From contig NZ_JAFLNC010000002.1 of assembly GCF_017313765.1 (NCBI RefSeq), forward strand, positions 831,606 to 895,605: a stretch of 64,000 nucleotides of DNA, given 5' to 3'. This DNA comes from Sneathiella sedimenti (GTDB lineage Bacteria; Pseudomonadota; Alphaproteobacteria; Sneathiellales; Sneathiellaceae). The notes under the pieces are model-generated. The model made no database searches. It had not been told where the DNA came from and saw only the letters and a list, made by a program, of their open reading frames with translations. The position numbers were made by a program, and so were the translations under genes. This document shows, piece after piece, positions 1 to 8,944 of this stretch (position 1 is its first letter; every line of letters begins with the position of its first letter).

Positions 1-333
1 GCCCGTCTTTTGAGCGATGTCCCGCCGAAAGACCTGAAGCCCATGGCCGATGAGATCAAGAAGCAGCTGAAGAGCGGCGTTATTGTCCTGATCAGCAATA
101 ACGAGGGGAAAGCCTCCATCGTTGTCAGCGTCACGGGTGATTTAACGAGTGAAATCAGCGCGGTGGATCTGGTCCGCGCGGGCTCCGAGGCGCTTGGCGG
201 CAAGGGTGGCGGCGGTCGCCCGGATATGGCGCAGGCGGGCGGCCCCGATGGGACGAAGGGCGAGGAGGCCGTTACCGCCATCAAGAGCCTGATCGCAAAA
301 CTGACCTCCGGCGAGATTTTGGCCGGGCAGTAA
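1..333 (+). CDS. alaS: Alanyl-tRNA synthetase, C-terminal fragment (5' truncated by window edge)
   Basis: The frame is open from the first base, so the gene starts outside the window and only about the last 110 codons are seen. The glycine-rich [16 protein letters not shown] segment, about 75 residues into the visible part, is the signature of the DHHA1 domain that closes bacterial AlaS. The preceding [18 protein letters not shown] and the short helical end (AIKSLIAKL) also match. AlaS charges tRNA-Ala in the cytoplasm; this domain contributes to tRNA binding and editing. No frameshift is visible. Identification is confident although the catalytic core lies outside. Confidence 0.93.
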   Translation, partial: ARLLSDVPPKDLKPMADEIKKQLKSGVIVLISNNEGKASIVVSVTGDLTSEISAVDLVRAGSEALGGKGGGGRPDMAQAGGPDGTKGEEAVTAIKSLIAKLTSGEILAGQ

Positions 334-345
334 CATACTCAAAAA

Positions 346-371
346 GCCGGCAGGTTTGCCGTCCTGCCGGC
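346..371. terminator. Hairpin after alaS (possible terminator)
   Basis: A nine-base perfect stem, GCCGGCAGG/CCTGCCGGC with an 8-base loop, starts 12 bases after the alaS stop. On the plus strand the tail is CCTTACAC, poor in T. On the minus strand the stem is followed by TTTTT. It may terminate alaS weakly or block antisense transcription; the tail makes plus-strand termination uncertain. Confidence 0.45.
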
Positions 372-567
372 CCTTACACTACAGGTTAATCGACTGTGCC
401 GTCCCGATCCAATCGGGGTAGTATTGGCAGGGACGGCACTTCCTCCCTAGACTTGCCGGCTTCCAGTCATTTAACTGCTAACCGGTAAATCTGCATTTGG
501 TGGTTTGATGTGACGGAAAAGCGGCAATTTCGGGGTAATTCCATGGCCGCCATATTTTGCGGCATCG

Positions 568-597
568 CTTGATATTCCCGCTATTTCCAATACATAT
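568..597 (+). promoter_or_regulatory. Candidate heat-shock-type promoter of htpX
   Basis: CTTGAT (568-573) lies upstream of an AT-rich -10-like stretch (AATACATATAAA, 589-600) at roughly the spacing of RpoH promoters (CTTG, about 17 bases, then a TAT-containing element). htpX belongs to the heat-shock regulon in many proteobacteria, which is why I looked for it. The -10 match is only partial, so this is tentative. Confidence 0.3.
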
Positions 598-636
598 AAA
601 GGGCGCCTGCAAAGGTATGCCTGTTGGGTGAGGAAC

Positions 637-1623
637 ATGAATTATTTCAAGACCGGATTGTTGATTGCCGCCATTACCGCGTTGTTTCTGGCCGTTGGAT
701 TTATGCTCGGCGGAACGACAGGGATGCTGGTTGCACTTGTCGTGGCGATTGCCATGAACGGCTTCGCTTTTTGGAACTCGGACAAGATGGTCCTCAAGAT
801 GTATGGTGCGCGGCAGGTCAGCCGGAGCGACGCGCCCGGGCTCTATCGGCTGGTGGAGGAACTGGCGGCTCGGGCCGACTTACCCATGCCGAAGGTGTTC
901 ATCATGGAAAATCCGCAGCCCAATGCCTTTGCAACGGGCCGAAATCCCGAAAACGCCGCTGTTGCGGTGACCACCGGCCTCATGCGGATTTTGAATGAAC
1001 AGGAGACGGCGGGCGTTCTTGCCCATGAGCTGGCCCATATCAAGAACCGCGATACCCTGACCATGACAGTGACGGCAACCATTGCCGGTGCGATCAGCAT
1101 GCTGGCCAACTTTGCCTTCTTCTTTGGTGGCAGCCGGGATAACCGGGGCGGCATTCTCGGTACTCTTGCGATCATGATCCTTGCGCCACTCGGTGCGATG
1201 CTGGTGCAGATGGCCATCAGCCGGACACGGGAATATTCTGCGGATCAAACGGGTGCGGAAATATGCGGAAATCCGGAGTGGCTGGCGACGGCGCTGCAAA
1301 AGCTGGAAAGCACGGCGCGCGGTATCGAGAATATTCCGGCGGAGAAAAATCCCGCCTCGGCCAGCCTGTTCATAATCAATCCCCTGCATGGACAGCGGGC
1401 AGATAATCTCTTCTCGACCCATCCGTCGACGGCAAACCGCGTTGAACGGCTGAAAGAACTGGCAAAATCACTGGTGCCGTCCGGTGCCCGGAGAATGCGC
1501 ACAGGTACCCGCGACCGTTATTCCCATGAGGGAATGTTCAGGAAGAAGTCGTCACGCGGCGCCATTCCCTACACTGATGATCCCGCGACGCGGCCCCGTC
1601 CGAAGAAAGGCCCCTGGGGCTGA
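637..1623 (+). CDS. htpX: HtpX-like membrane zinc metalloprotease (M48B)
   Basis: Inner-membrane quality-control protease that cleaves misfolded membrane proteins, working alongside FtsH. From the ATG at 637 the protein starts [17 protein letters not shown], the usual HtpX N-terminus, with two hydrophobic segments at about residues 5-26 and 28-45. The zinc motif HELAH is at residues 130-134, with the third ligand probably in the EYSAD segment near 200. Two more hydrophobic stretches follow the zinc site (about 145-190). An in-frame GTG at 628 is less likely, because GGGTGAGG at 626-633 is an obvious ribosome-binding site for 637. At about 328 residues it is slightly longer than the usual 285-300, owing to a basic, proline-rich tail. 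It ends directly against the convergent TetR gene. Confidence 0.93.
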   Translation: MNYFKTGLLIAAITALFLAVGFMLGGTTGMLVALVVAIAMNGFAFWNSDKMVLKMYGARQVSRSDAPGLYRLVEELAARADLPMPKVFIMENPQPNAFATGRNPENAAVAVTTGLMRILNEQETAGVLAHELAHIKNRDTLTMTVTATIAGAISMLANFAFFFGGSRDNRGGILGTLAIMILAPLGAMLVQMAISRTREYSADQTGAEICGNPEWLATALQKLESTARGIENIPAEKNPASASLFIINPLHGQRADNLFSTHPSTANRVERLKELAKSLVPSGARRMRTGTRDRYSHEGMFRKKSSRGAIPYTDDPATRPRPKKGPWG

Positions 1624-2256
1624 TTATTTCAGGTATTTCGGCGACTTAACGAGGGCTCTTGTCAGGAATCGGCTCAAGTGATCGACATACTCCTGACGAC
1701 TTTGCCCCTTGCGATACGCCATGGGAGCAGAGAACTGGATCAAGCCGATCATGGCGTGGCCAATCAGATCGGGGTCAATGTCCTCATATAGCTCCCCTTT
1801 GACCTTGGCATTCTGCAATTGTTTAATAAAGCCTGAGGCGAACCTGGTGCGCACTTCCTTTGAGGTCGAGTCAGTCGGGTCGAAAACCTTGGTATCGACA
1901 AGGGCCGAACGTAGCAGGCCGGGGTTTTGTTCGGCGAATTCCTGTATAGCCGTCAGGCTGTAGCGGATATAATCCTCAAAACTGTCGACTTTGGGAATGC
2001 GTGTGTGAACATAGGTATGTAAATCTTCCTGCGCGCCACTTGCGAAGGCGAGAAAAATCTCTCTTTTGTCTGTATAGTGGCTGTAAAAGGTGCCATGGGC
2101 GACATCCGCCTCTTTGGCAATATCTTGGGGTCTTGTTTCGTGATAACCCTTATTGACGAAGAGTTTCCGGGCCGCCGACAATAATCGGATGCGCTTTTCC
2201 TCTTTTCGTTTACTGGCCCTGTCTGACGCCACCGTGACGGGTGTTGATTGATTCAT
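1624..2256 (-). CDS. TetR family transcriptional regulator
   Basis: A 210-residue protein with a typical TetR N-terminal helix-turn-helix (about residues 20-66: LLSAARKLFVNKGYHET, then DIAKEADVAHGTFYSHY and a DKREIF junction) and a variable ligand-binding domain. It is divergent from the acyl-CoA ligase operon at 2392, and the 135-bp gap contains a dyad at 2320-2337. It therefore probably represses that operon and responds to an acyl-CoA or aromatic-CoA intermediate; that is inference from position. The 3' end abuts htpX with no gap. Confidence 0.85.
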   Translation of the reverse strand: MNQSTPVTVASDRASKRKEEKRIRLLSAARKLFVNKGYHETRPQDIAKEADVAHGTFYSHYTDKREIFLAFASGAQEDLHTYVHTRIPKVDSFEDYIRYSLTAIQEFAEQNPGLLRSALVDTKVFDPTDSTSKEVRTRFASGFIKQLQNAKVKGELYEDIDPDLIGHAMIGLIQFSAPMAYRKGQSRQEYVDHLSRFLTRALVKSPKYLK

Positions 2257-2319
2257 CCGCCTCCCACCTTTTTATTTTTATGTTTTTTCGCGTCTATTGC
2301 TGGCAATTATTACAACAAT

Positions 2320-2337
2320 TTGTCAGTATTCTTACAA
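2320..2337. promoter_or_regulatory. Candidate TetR operator
   Basis: An 18-base imperfect palindrome runs from TTGTCAGTA to TTCTTACAA; 14 of 18 positions are symmetric, with TTGT/ACAA ends. It lies between the divergent TetR gene (start 2256) and the ligase gene (start 2392), where an autoregulatory operator would be expected. Size and symmetry fit TetR operators, but the assignment is by position only. Confidence 0.4.
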
Positions 2338-2391
2338 TAACAGTCCGGTGCGTAAAATAGAACAAAAAAATCAACGGAGATTGTTCCCCAT

Positions 2392-4299
2392 ATGTCATCA
2401 AATATTCCATTTCGGCCATTCAATCGGCCGGCTCCAGATATTTCGGTCGCTCAAAATGACGATGGGAGCTGGATTGTCAAGAGCAATATCTCGCTTGGCG
2501 AGTATTTGACCAATATCGGTACTTATTTTAGGCGGGCGGCAGAGGAATTTCCCGATCGTCCCTTTCTTGTCCAATGCCGGCCTGAAGGGGATTGGCCTGA
2601 ACTTACCTATCAGCGCCTGAAAGACGAGGCGGGTCAGGTCAGCAGTTACCTGCTGGCAAATGGCTATGGCCCGGACAAACCCGTCATGATCCTCTCCGGC
2701 AATAGTTTTTCCCATGCGATCCTGAAAGTTGCGGCGCTGCAGGTCGGCGTGCCGATAACTGCCTGCTCGCCGTCCTACTCGCTCATGGGGACAGATTTTA
2801 CGAAGCTGCTCTATGCCGTGGACCTGACCGAGCCGGGGATGATTTTCGCAGAAGACGGGGACAGCTTCGCCGCCGCACTCAATGCGCTTGACCTTGCCCA
2901 TATCGAGGTCGTCACCGTTAGCGGCAATTCTCACGGCGGCAAAAGGTTCTCCGACTTGCTGGGCGTCACGAATACGGAAGCGCTAGAGGCGGCCTTTAAC
3001 GCGGTGACCGGGGAGGATCTCGCCTTGATCCTGTTTACGTCAGGCTCGACAGGAATGCCGAAGGCGGTGCCGAATACGCAAAAAATGCTTTGTGCCGCGC
3101 AGAAGACGCTTGAACTCATTTCAGAGGCACCTGATCCCGTCAATGACCCGACGCGCGTGCTGGATTGGCTGCCATGGCATCACACCTATGGCGGTACGGT
3201 GAATTTCTTCGGTATTGCAAGAAGTTGCGGCACTCTCTTCATGGATGACGGGAAGCCGACCCCCGGCCTGTTCGGCCGGACAATCGAGAATCTGAAGGTT
3301 GTCTCACCCTCCCGGTTCAGCACGGTCCCGGCCGCGTACAGCTTTCTTGCTGACCAGCTCGAGGAGGATGAGGAGTTGGGGCACGCCTTTTTCAAGAACC
3401 TCAAGATCTGCCAGTATGGCGGCGCCGCTCTCTCGCAGGAAATGTTCGAACGGATGCAGCATCTTGCCATCAAATATACCGGCATGCGTATTCCTTTCGG
3501 CACGGGATGGGGCGCGACGGAAACGACGGGCACGGGAACGGCGGTTCACTGGAATAGCGAACGGGTCGGGCTTATCGGCCTGCCGACGCCCGGTATTACG
3601 GTGAAAATCCTCCCGGTCGGGGAAAAGCTGGAGATTCGGATCAAGGGGCCGAATGTTCATGCAGGCTATTACAAGCGGCCTGATCTCACCGCGCAATATT
3701 TCGACGAGGAAGGATATTATTGCATTGGCGATGCGGTTAAATGGGTAAATCCCGACAATCCGGCGTCGGGCATGATCTTTGATGGCCGTGTCGCCGAGGA
3801 TTTCAAGCTGACCAACGGGACATGGGTCAGCACGGGTTCCTTGCGCCTGTCGCTCGTGGATGCGCTTGATCCGATAGCCCGTGACGTGGTGATTGCCGGC
3901 CACGACCGGGAGGAAATCGGGATCATGATCCTTCTGACTGAGGCCAGGCACAGGCAATTCGCGGAACAGGGGGACGCGCTGTCGGCGGATGGCAAGCGGA
4001 TTATTGCCCCGTCGTTGATTGAGGCTGTTCAGGAGAAACTCAGTCGTTATAATCAGGCCAACCCGTCGCTAAGCCGACGGGTGGGGAGGGCGCTGATCAT
4101 GGCGCAGCCGCTTTCGGTGGATAAGAATGAAATAACGGACAAACAATATATCAACCAGGGAGCAGTGCTTTCCAATCGTGCGGATCTCGTCGCCTGTCTG
4201 TTTAATGACCCAGTCGAAAGAGATATAATTAATCTTAACAAAAACAATGAGATGAAAGGCACTTCAAATGTCAGCAATGAACAAGCAGATATTGCTTAA
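2392..4299 (+). CDS. Feruloyl-CoA synthase-like AMP-dependent acyl-CoA ligase
   Basis: Adenylate-forming enzyme that activates a carboxylic acid to its CoA thioester via an acyl-AMP. The P-loop-like LFTSGSTGMPKAVP lies near residue 215, the WGATETTGTGT adenine motif near 370, and the C-terminal hinge reads DGRVAEDFKLTNGTWVSTGS near 463. The DFKL...GTWVS hinge is characteristic of the feruloyl-CoA synthase group rather than acetyl-CoA or long-chain ligases. At 635 residues it is somewhat longer than classical synthetases. The ATG at 2392 follows AACGGAGA. It overlaps the next gene by 32 bp, so the two are translationally coupled. The true substrate may be a phenylpropanoid, another aromatic or a branched acid; the sequence does not decide. 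Confidence 0.8.
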   Translation: MSSNIPFRPFNRPAPDISVAQNDDGSWIVKSNISLGEYLTNIGTYFRRAAEEFPDRPFLVQCRPEGDWPELTYQRLKDEAGQVSSYLLANGYGPDKPVMILSGNSFSHAILKVAALQVGVPITACSPSYSLMGTDFTKLLYAVDLTEPGMIFAEDGDSFAAALNALDLAHIEVVTVSGNSHGGKRFSDLLGVTNTEALEAAFNAVTGEDLALILFTSGSTGMPKAVPNTQKMLCAAQKTLELISEAPDPVNDPTRVLDWLPWHHTYGGTVNFFGIARSCGTLFMDDGKPTPGLFGRTIENLKVVSPSRFSTVPAAYSFLADQLEEDEELGHAFFKNLKICQYGGAALSQEMFERMQHLAIKYTGMRIPFGTGWGATETTGTGTAVHWNSERVGLIGLPTPGITVKILPVGEKLEIRIKGPNVHAGYYKRPDLTAQYFDEEGYYCIGDAVKWVNPDNPASGMIFDGRVAEDFKLTNGTWVSTGSLRLSLVDALDPIARDVVIAGHDREEIGIMILLTEARHRQFAEQGDALSADGKRIIAPSLIEAVQEKLSRYNQANPSLSRRVGRALIMAQPLSVDKNEITDKQYINQGAVLSNRADLVACLFNDPVERDIINLNKNNEMKGTSNVSNEQADIA

Positions 4300-5302
4300 A
4301 TCACGGCCCGTGGGAGAGCCGACCGCGGATAATTTCGAATTGGTGGAAACTGCTGTGCCAACGCCGGGACCAGGCCAGTTTCGGGTCAAGGTCATCTATA
4401 TGTCCCTTGATCCCTACATGCGCGGCCGGATGGGAGCGGAAAAAAGCTATGCCGCGACCGCAGATCTTGGCGTGCCAATGGTTGGAGGCGGCGTCGGTGT
4501 AGTCGAGGAATCCAACAATGACCAGTTCAAGGTGGGCGATTATGTCATGTGCGGCACCGGCTGGCAGAGCTATTGTCTTTCCGACGGCACCGGGGTGATG
4601 AAGCTCAATCCCGATCAGGCGCCCATCTCGACCGGGGTCGGTGTTCTTGGGATGCCGGGGCTGACGGCCTATTATGGCCTCCTCGAAATTGGCAAACCCC
4701 AGGCTGGGGAGACGGTTGTTGTCGCTGCGGCCTCCGGTGCCGTTGGGAGTGTCGTCGGACAGATTGCCCGGATCAAGGGTTGCCGCGCCGTTGGGATTGC
4801 CGGTTCACCCGATAAATGTGCCTTCGTGGTGGATGAGCTCGGCTTTGATGTCTGCCTTAACTATAAGGATGCGGATTTCCCGGAGCAACTCGCGAAAGCC
4901 TGCCCGGACGGGATTGACGTTTATTTCGAGAATGTCGGTGGCAAGGTGTTCGAGGCGGTCCTGCCGCTTCTGAATGACGATTCCCGCGTTCCCCTCTGCG
5001 GCCTGATTTCGCAGTACAATATGACGGAACTGCCGAAAGGGACAAACATGCTGCCCGCGTTGATGCGCGCAATGCTGACCCATCGAATTCTCATACAGGG
5101 CTTTATTATTTCTTTCCATTTCAATCACTTGCCAGCCTTTTTGAAAGATGTGAGTGGCTGGATCAAAAGCGGCAAGCTCAAGTATCGCGAAGATATCGTG
5201 GAGGGTATCGAGAACGCGCCAGAGGCGTTCATGGGCCTGTTGAAGGGAAAGAATTTCGGGAAATTGCTGGTTCGTGTTGCCGACGATCCGACAAGAAACT
5301 AA
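4268..5302 (+). CDS. MDR-family NADP-dependent oxidoreductase (CurA/prostaglandin-reductase-like)
   Basis: Zinc-free medium-chain reductase of about 344 residues. The N-terminal YMSLDPYMRGRM motif and the GMPGLTAYYGLLEIGKP segment are characteristic of the CurA / leukotriene B4 12-hydroxydehydrogenase group, which reduces the C=C bond of enones with NADPH. The dinucleotide motif AAASGAVGSVVGQIA lies at about residue 154. No zinc-binding cysteine or histidine set is present. The start overlaps the ligase gene; an in-frame ATG at 4277 is an alternative. In this operon it could saturate the side chain of an unsaturated acyl-CoA or ketone before beta-oxidation, which is inference. Confidence 0.85.
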   Translation: MSAMNKQILLKSRPVGEPTADNFELVETAVPTPGPGQFRVKVIYMSLDPYMRGRMGAEKSYAATADLGVPMVGGGVGVVEESNNDQFKVGDYVMCGTGWQSYCLSDGTGVMKLNPDQAPISTGVGVLGMPGLTAYYGLLEIGKPQAGETVVVAAASGAVGSVVGQIARIKGCRAVGIAGSPDKCAFVVDELGFDVCLNYKDADFPEQLAKACPDGIDVYFENVGGKVFEAVLPLLNDDSRVPLCGLISQYNMTELPKGTNMLPALMRAMLTHRILIQGFIISFHFNHLPAFLKDVSGWIKSGKLKYREDIVEGIENAPEAFMGLLKGKNFGKLLVRVADDPTRN

Positions 5303-5350
5303 AAGAGACGAATACAGTCAAAAAGAACCCCAGAAGGAAGGAAGAAGAAA

Positions 5351-7435
5351 ATGACTGCCATTACTGATTTTGTCAGTTATGAGGCGCGTGGAACCGTGGG
5401 TGTCATTACGGTAGACAGCCCGCCGGTCAATGCCTTGAGCCAGGGCGTTCGCGCCGGTATCCAGGGCGGGATCAAGGCGGCCGTGGCCGATGACTCCGTC
5501 AATGCCATTGTCCTCGCCTGTGCCGGGCGGACCTTTATCGCCGGCGCGGATATCACGGAATTCGGGAAACCCCCGCAGGAGCCGGGCCTGAACGACGTGA
5601 TTGCCACCATGGAAAGCTCGACCAAGCCGGTTGTCGCGGCCATTCATGGTACCGCCCTCGGCGGCGGGCTGGAAACGGCGCTTGGCTGTCACTACCGTGT
5701 TGCGGTGCCCTCTGCCAAGGTGGGCCTGCCGGAAGTGAAACTGGGCATCCTGCCGGGTGCCGGCGGTACGCAACGCCTGCCGCGTGTGGTTGGCGTACAA
5801 AAGGCGCTCGAAATGATCACGTCCGGCAACCCGATCGGCGCGAAGGAGGCCCATAAGGTCGGTCTCGTCGATCAAGTGGTAGAAGGTGACCTGACGGAAG
5901 GGGCTATTGCCTTTGCCAAGAAGGTCGCCGCGGAAGGGCGTCCGCTCGTAAAAATCAGCGAGCAGAACGACAAGCTGGCGGAAGCGAAGAAAAATCCTGC
6001 CATCTTTGATGATTTCCGCAAGAAAAACGCCCGCAAGTTCCGGGGGTTTGAAGCACCGGAAAACTGCATCAAGGCAATTGAAGGCGCGGTTAATCTTCCG
6101 TTCCCGGAAGGACTCAAACGCGAACGTGAGCTCTTTATGGAACTGATGGTCGGGGAACAGGCGAAGGCGCAGCAGTACTTCTTCTTCTCCGAACGTCTCG
6201 CCAACAAGATCCCGGATGTCCCGAAGGACACGCCGCTGATTGATATCAACACGGCGGGTATCGTCGGTGCGGGCACCATGGGTGGCGGTATTGCGATGAA
6301 CTTCCTGCAGGCCGGTATCCCGGTCACGATTGTCGAAACCTCGCAGGAGGCGCTCGACAAGGGCATCGGTATTATCAAGTCGAACTATGCGGCGACCGTC
6401 TCCAAGGGACGGCTGTCACAGGAGGCGATGGATAAATACATGTCATTGCTCACCGGCTCGACCAATCTTGAAGATTTGAAGGATGTCGATATCGTCATTG
6501 AGGCGATCTTCGAGAATATGGACGTGAAGAAAGAGGTTTTCGGCAAGCTTGATAAAATCTGCAAGCAGGGTGCCATCCTCGCGACGAATACCTCAACGCT
6601 AGATGTCGATGAGATTGGTGAAGCCACGAGCCGGCCAGAGTATGTCATCGGCCTGCATTTCTTTTCACCGGCCAATGTCATGCGGTTGCTGGAGGAAGTC
6701 CGGACCAAGAAAACCAGCCCTACCGTTATGGCGACCTGCATGGCGCTTGCGAAGAAAATCGGCAAGGTACCGGCCATGGTTGGTGTTTGCGATGGCTTTG
6801 TCGGCAACCGCATGCTGGCAAAACGTGGTGAACAGGCGAGCCAGCTCATTCTTGAGGGCGCCAAGCTGGAAGATGTGGACCGGGTTCTTTATGACTTCGG
6901 TTTCCCGATGGGGCCCTTCGCCATGTCGGACCTTGCCGGTAATGATGTTGGCTGGCGTATTCGTCAGGGTCGGGGCGTGACCAGCCCGGTTGCGGACGCG
7001 ATCTGTGAACTTGGCCGGTTTGGCCAGAAGACTGGCGATGGCTACTATCACTATGAGAAGGGGAGCCGGACACCGCAGCCGGACCCAATCGTTGAGGAAA
7101 TTATCGTCAAGGCCGCCCGCGATGCCGGAATCAACCGTCGGGAAGTTTCAGATGAGGAAATCCTCAAGCGCTGCATCTACCCGATGATCAATGAGGCGGC
7201 GAAAATCCTGGAAGAGGGCATTGCGACCCGCGCCAGCGACATCGACGTTATCTGGGTTTATGGCTATGGCTGGCCGATCTATCGTGGTGGCCCGATGCGC
7301 TATGCCGATCATATCGGCCTTGAGAATATCTATAACGATATGCTCAAGTTCAAGGCGGAGCATGGGGACGAATGGACCCCGGCCCCTCTCCTTGAAAAGC
7401 TGGTCAAGGAAGGCAAGGGCTTCAAGGATCTCTAA
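5351..7435 (+). CDS. Bifunctional enoyl-CoA hydratase / 3-hydroxyacyl-CoA dehydrogenase (FadB/FadJ-like)
   Basis: Fusion enzyme for steps two and three of beta-oxidation, 694 residues. Residues 1 to about 190 form a crotonase domain with oxyanion-hole segments AGADI (near 70) and [15 protein letters not shown] (near 98), plus [18 protein letters not shown] carrying the expected acidic residues. A Rossmann domain starts near 301 ([17 protein letters not shown]) with the catalytic [15 protein letters not shown] near 433, and two C-terminal dehydrogenase domains follow. It is the third gene of the ligase operon, 48 bp after the reductase, with AAGGAAGGAAGAAG as a purine-rich binding site. No thiolase is adjacent, so that step must come from elsewhere. 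Confidence 0.93.
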   Translation: MTAITDFVSYEARGTVGVITVDSPPVNALSQGVRAGIQGGIKAAVADDSVNAIVLACAGRTFIAGADITEFGKPPQEPGLNDVIATMESSTKPVVAAIHGTALGGGLETALGCHYRVAVPSAKVGLPEVKLGILPGAGGTQRLPRVVGVQKALEMITSGNPIGAKEAHKVGLVDQVVEGDLTEGAIAFAKKVAAEGRPLVKISEQNDKLAEAKKNPAIFDDFRKKNARKFRGFEAPENCIKAIEGAVNLPFPEGLKRERELFMELMVGEQAKAQQYFFFSERLANKIPDVPKDTPLIDINTAGIVGAGTMGGGIAMNFLQAGIPVTIVETSQEALDKGIGIIKSNYAATVSKGRLSQEAMDKYMSLLTGSTNLEDLKDVDIVIEAIFENMDVKKEVFGKLDKICKQGAILATNTSTLDVDEIGEATSRPEYVIGLHFFSPANVMRLLEEVRTKKTSPTVMATCMALAKKIGKVPAMVGVCDGFVGNRMLAKRGEQASQLILEGAKLEDVDRVLYDFGFPMGPFAMSDLAGNDVGWRIRQGRGVTSPVADAICELGRFGQKTGDGYYHYEKGSRTPQPDPIVEEIIVKAARDAGINRREVSDEEILKRCIYPMINEAAKILEEGIATRASDIDVIWVYGYGWPIYRGGPMRYADHIGLENIYNDMLKFKAEHGDEWTPAPLLEKLVKEGKGFKDL

Positions 7436-7457
7436 GCCGGATTACCCATTGACGAAG

Positions 7458-7488
7458 AAAGCCCCGCATTTTCGCGGGGCTTTTTTTA
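7458..7488 (+). terminator. Rho-independent terminator
   Basis: GCCCCGC (7461-7467) pairs with GCGGGGC (7474-7480) around a 6-base loop and is followed by seven T residues. It has A residues on its left, so it works in both directions and separates the plus-strand beta-oxidation operon from the convergent MFS gene, whose stop codon lies in the T-run. Confidence 0.93.
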
Positions 7489-8943
7489 TTGCTTGGCGTG
7501 GCGCGCCAGATAGATGACGGGGATCAGGGCAAAGGCGAAAACAACACCGGATACCATGAAGCAGTCATGGAAGGTAAGGGTCATCATTTCGACCGTTTGC
7601 TCAACAGTTAGAGCCGCACCGCCGTTTGCGGCCATGATCTCGGCCCCGTAATGGGCGGAGCGGGCGGTGATCAGCACGGCGATGATATTGACCCCGATGG
7701 TGCCGCCAAGCATGCGGCAGAAATTGAGCGCCCCGGAGGCTTGCGGCACTTGCGGTGACAGGACGCTGGAAAGGGACAGGGTGCTGTTGGCGGGCAGAAT
7801 CAGGCCGAGCGCCGCCCGCCCGATGACGACCCATCCTGCGATCATCCAGAAGCCGCTTGCCTTATCAGCGAGGGTGAGGGCGTAGATCGAGATTACGAAC
7901 AGGATGATGCCTGTGAAGAGAAGCCTGTGTGCAGGCAGGCGATCCACCAGCCGTCCGGCAATTGGCGAGACAATGGCAAGCGCCAGTCCACCCGGCAGCA
8001 GCAGCAATCCGGCGTCCGTTGCATCGCTCAATTGCACCGTTCGGGCAAAAAGCGGCAGCATGTAAATGGTGGAGAACATGCCGGCACTGGTAATGGCGCC
8101 AACGATGACGGTTGACGTAAATTTGAGATTACGGAACATGTCGAGCCGCAAAAGCGGCGACTTGCTGCGGCGTTCCCGGCGGAAAAACAGGATAAAGCTG
8201 ATCAGCGAAATGAGAAGATAAACGATGACCTGCGGTTCTTCCATCGGGTAAAACTGGCTGTTGGACAGCCCGGTCAGCAAGGTACCGACGGTGAGGCCGA
8301 TTAGGCAGAAGCTGATGATATTGAACCGGCTTGATTGCTGGCTGTCATCGCGGTCGGGAAGGAAAATCCATCCCGCGATGGCCGCAAATAGCGAGAGCGG
8401 CAGCGCGGCCGTAAAGGTATAATGCCAGTCGAATACATCGGTAATGACGCCGCCGATGGTCGGCCCGACAGCGGGCCCGAGGACAACCACCATGCTGAAG
8501 GTGCCAATAGCCGATCCGCGCCTGTTCTCTGGAAACAGCATAAAGACTAGCGCCATGGAAAGCGGCTGGATAATCCCGGCGCCTGCGCCCTGCAGGATAC
8601 GCGCAAAAATAAGCAGGTTAAACGCCGGGGCGAACTGGCCGATCATGCAGCCGGTGAAAAACAGGATCGAGGCAAACAGGAAGGTCTTCCGCGCCCCGAA
8701 ATTCTGCAACAACCAGGCGGAGGCCAGCATGCAAACGGCATTGGCGCAGAGGAACCCGGTGGACATCCACTGTGCGGAGGCCTGCGTCACGTTATAGTCG
8801 GCCATGATGTTGGTGAGCGCGACATTGATCATGGTCGAGGAAAAAATACTCGCCAATAGACCGAAAATCACCGCGAGAACCGCGAACCACTTAAATCGGG
8901 CGCCGTACTTTCGTTCCAGCAGCTCTAGCCGTTCGCTCGACAT
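7486..8943 (-). CDS. MFS transporter, DHA2 (EmrB/QacA) family
   Basis: Proton-coupled efflux-type permease with about 14 hydrophobic segments and the DHA2 hallmarks: SSTMINVALTNIMADYNV after the first helix, WMSTGFLCANAV, and the GPAVGPTIGGVITD motif C in helix 5. The longest frame begins at 8988, but that overlaps the upstream gene by 44 bp. The internal ATG at 8943 sits one base after that gene's stop (TGATATG) and gives MSSERLELLERKYG, so I prefer it for about 485 residues. It is probably co-transcribed with the CoA-transferase gene. The substrate is unknown. Confidence 0.88.
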   Translation of the reverse strand: MSSERLELLERKYGARFKWFAVLAVIFGLLASIFSSTMINVALTNIMADYNVTQASAQWMSTGFLCANAVCMLASAWLLQNFGARKTFLFASILFFTGCMIGQFAPAFNLLIFARILQGAGAGIIQPLSMALVFMLFPENRRGSAIGTFSMVVVLGPAVGPTIGGVITDVFDWHYTFTAALPLSLFAAIAGWIFLPDRDDSQQSSRFNIISFCLIGLTVGTLLTGLSNSQFYPMEEPQVIVYLLISLISFILFFRRERRSKSPLLRLDMFRNLKFTSTVIVGAITSAGMFSTIYMLPLFARTVQLSDATDAGLLLLPGGLALAIVSPIAGRLVDRLPAHRLLFTGIILFVISIYALTLADKASGFWMIAGWVVIGRAALGLILPANSTLSLSSVLSPQVPQASGALNFCRMLGGTIGVNIIAVLITARSAHYGAEIMAANGGAALTVEQTVEMMTLTFHDCFMVSGVVFAFALIPVIYLARHAKQ

Positions 8944-8944
8944 A

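Larger units (their letters stand above)
334..636. other. Intergenic region alaS-htpX with two hairpins
   Basis: There is no convincing gene in these 303 bases. Two inverted repeats stand out. GCCGGCAGG (346-354) pairs with CCTGCCGGC (363-371); an A-run lies on its left, so a U-tail would form only on the minus strand. GTGCCGTCCC (396-405) pairs perfectly with GGGACGGCAC (430-439) and encloses a smaller CCCGAT/ATCGGG dyad (403-417). The second half is AT-richer and probably carries the htpX promoter. Confidence 0.6.
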
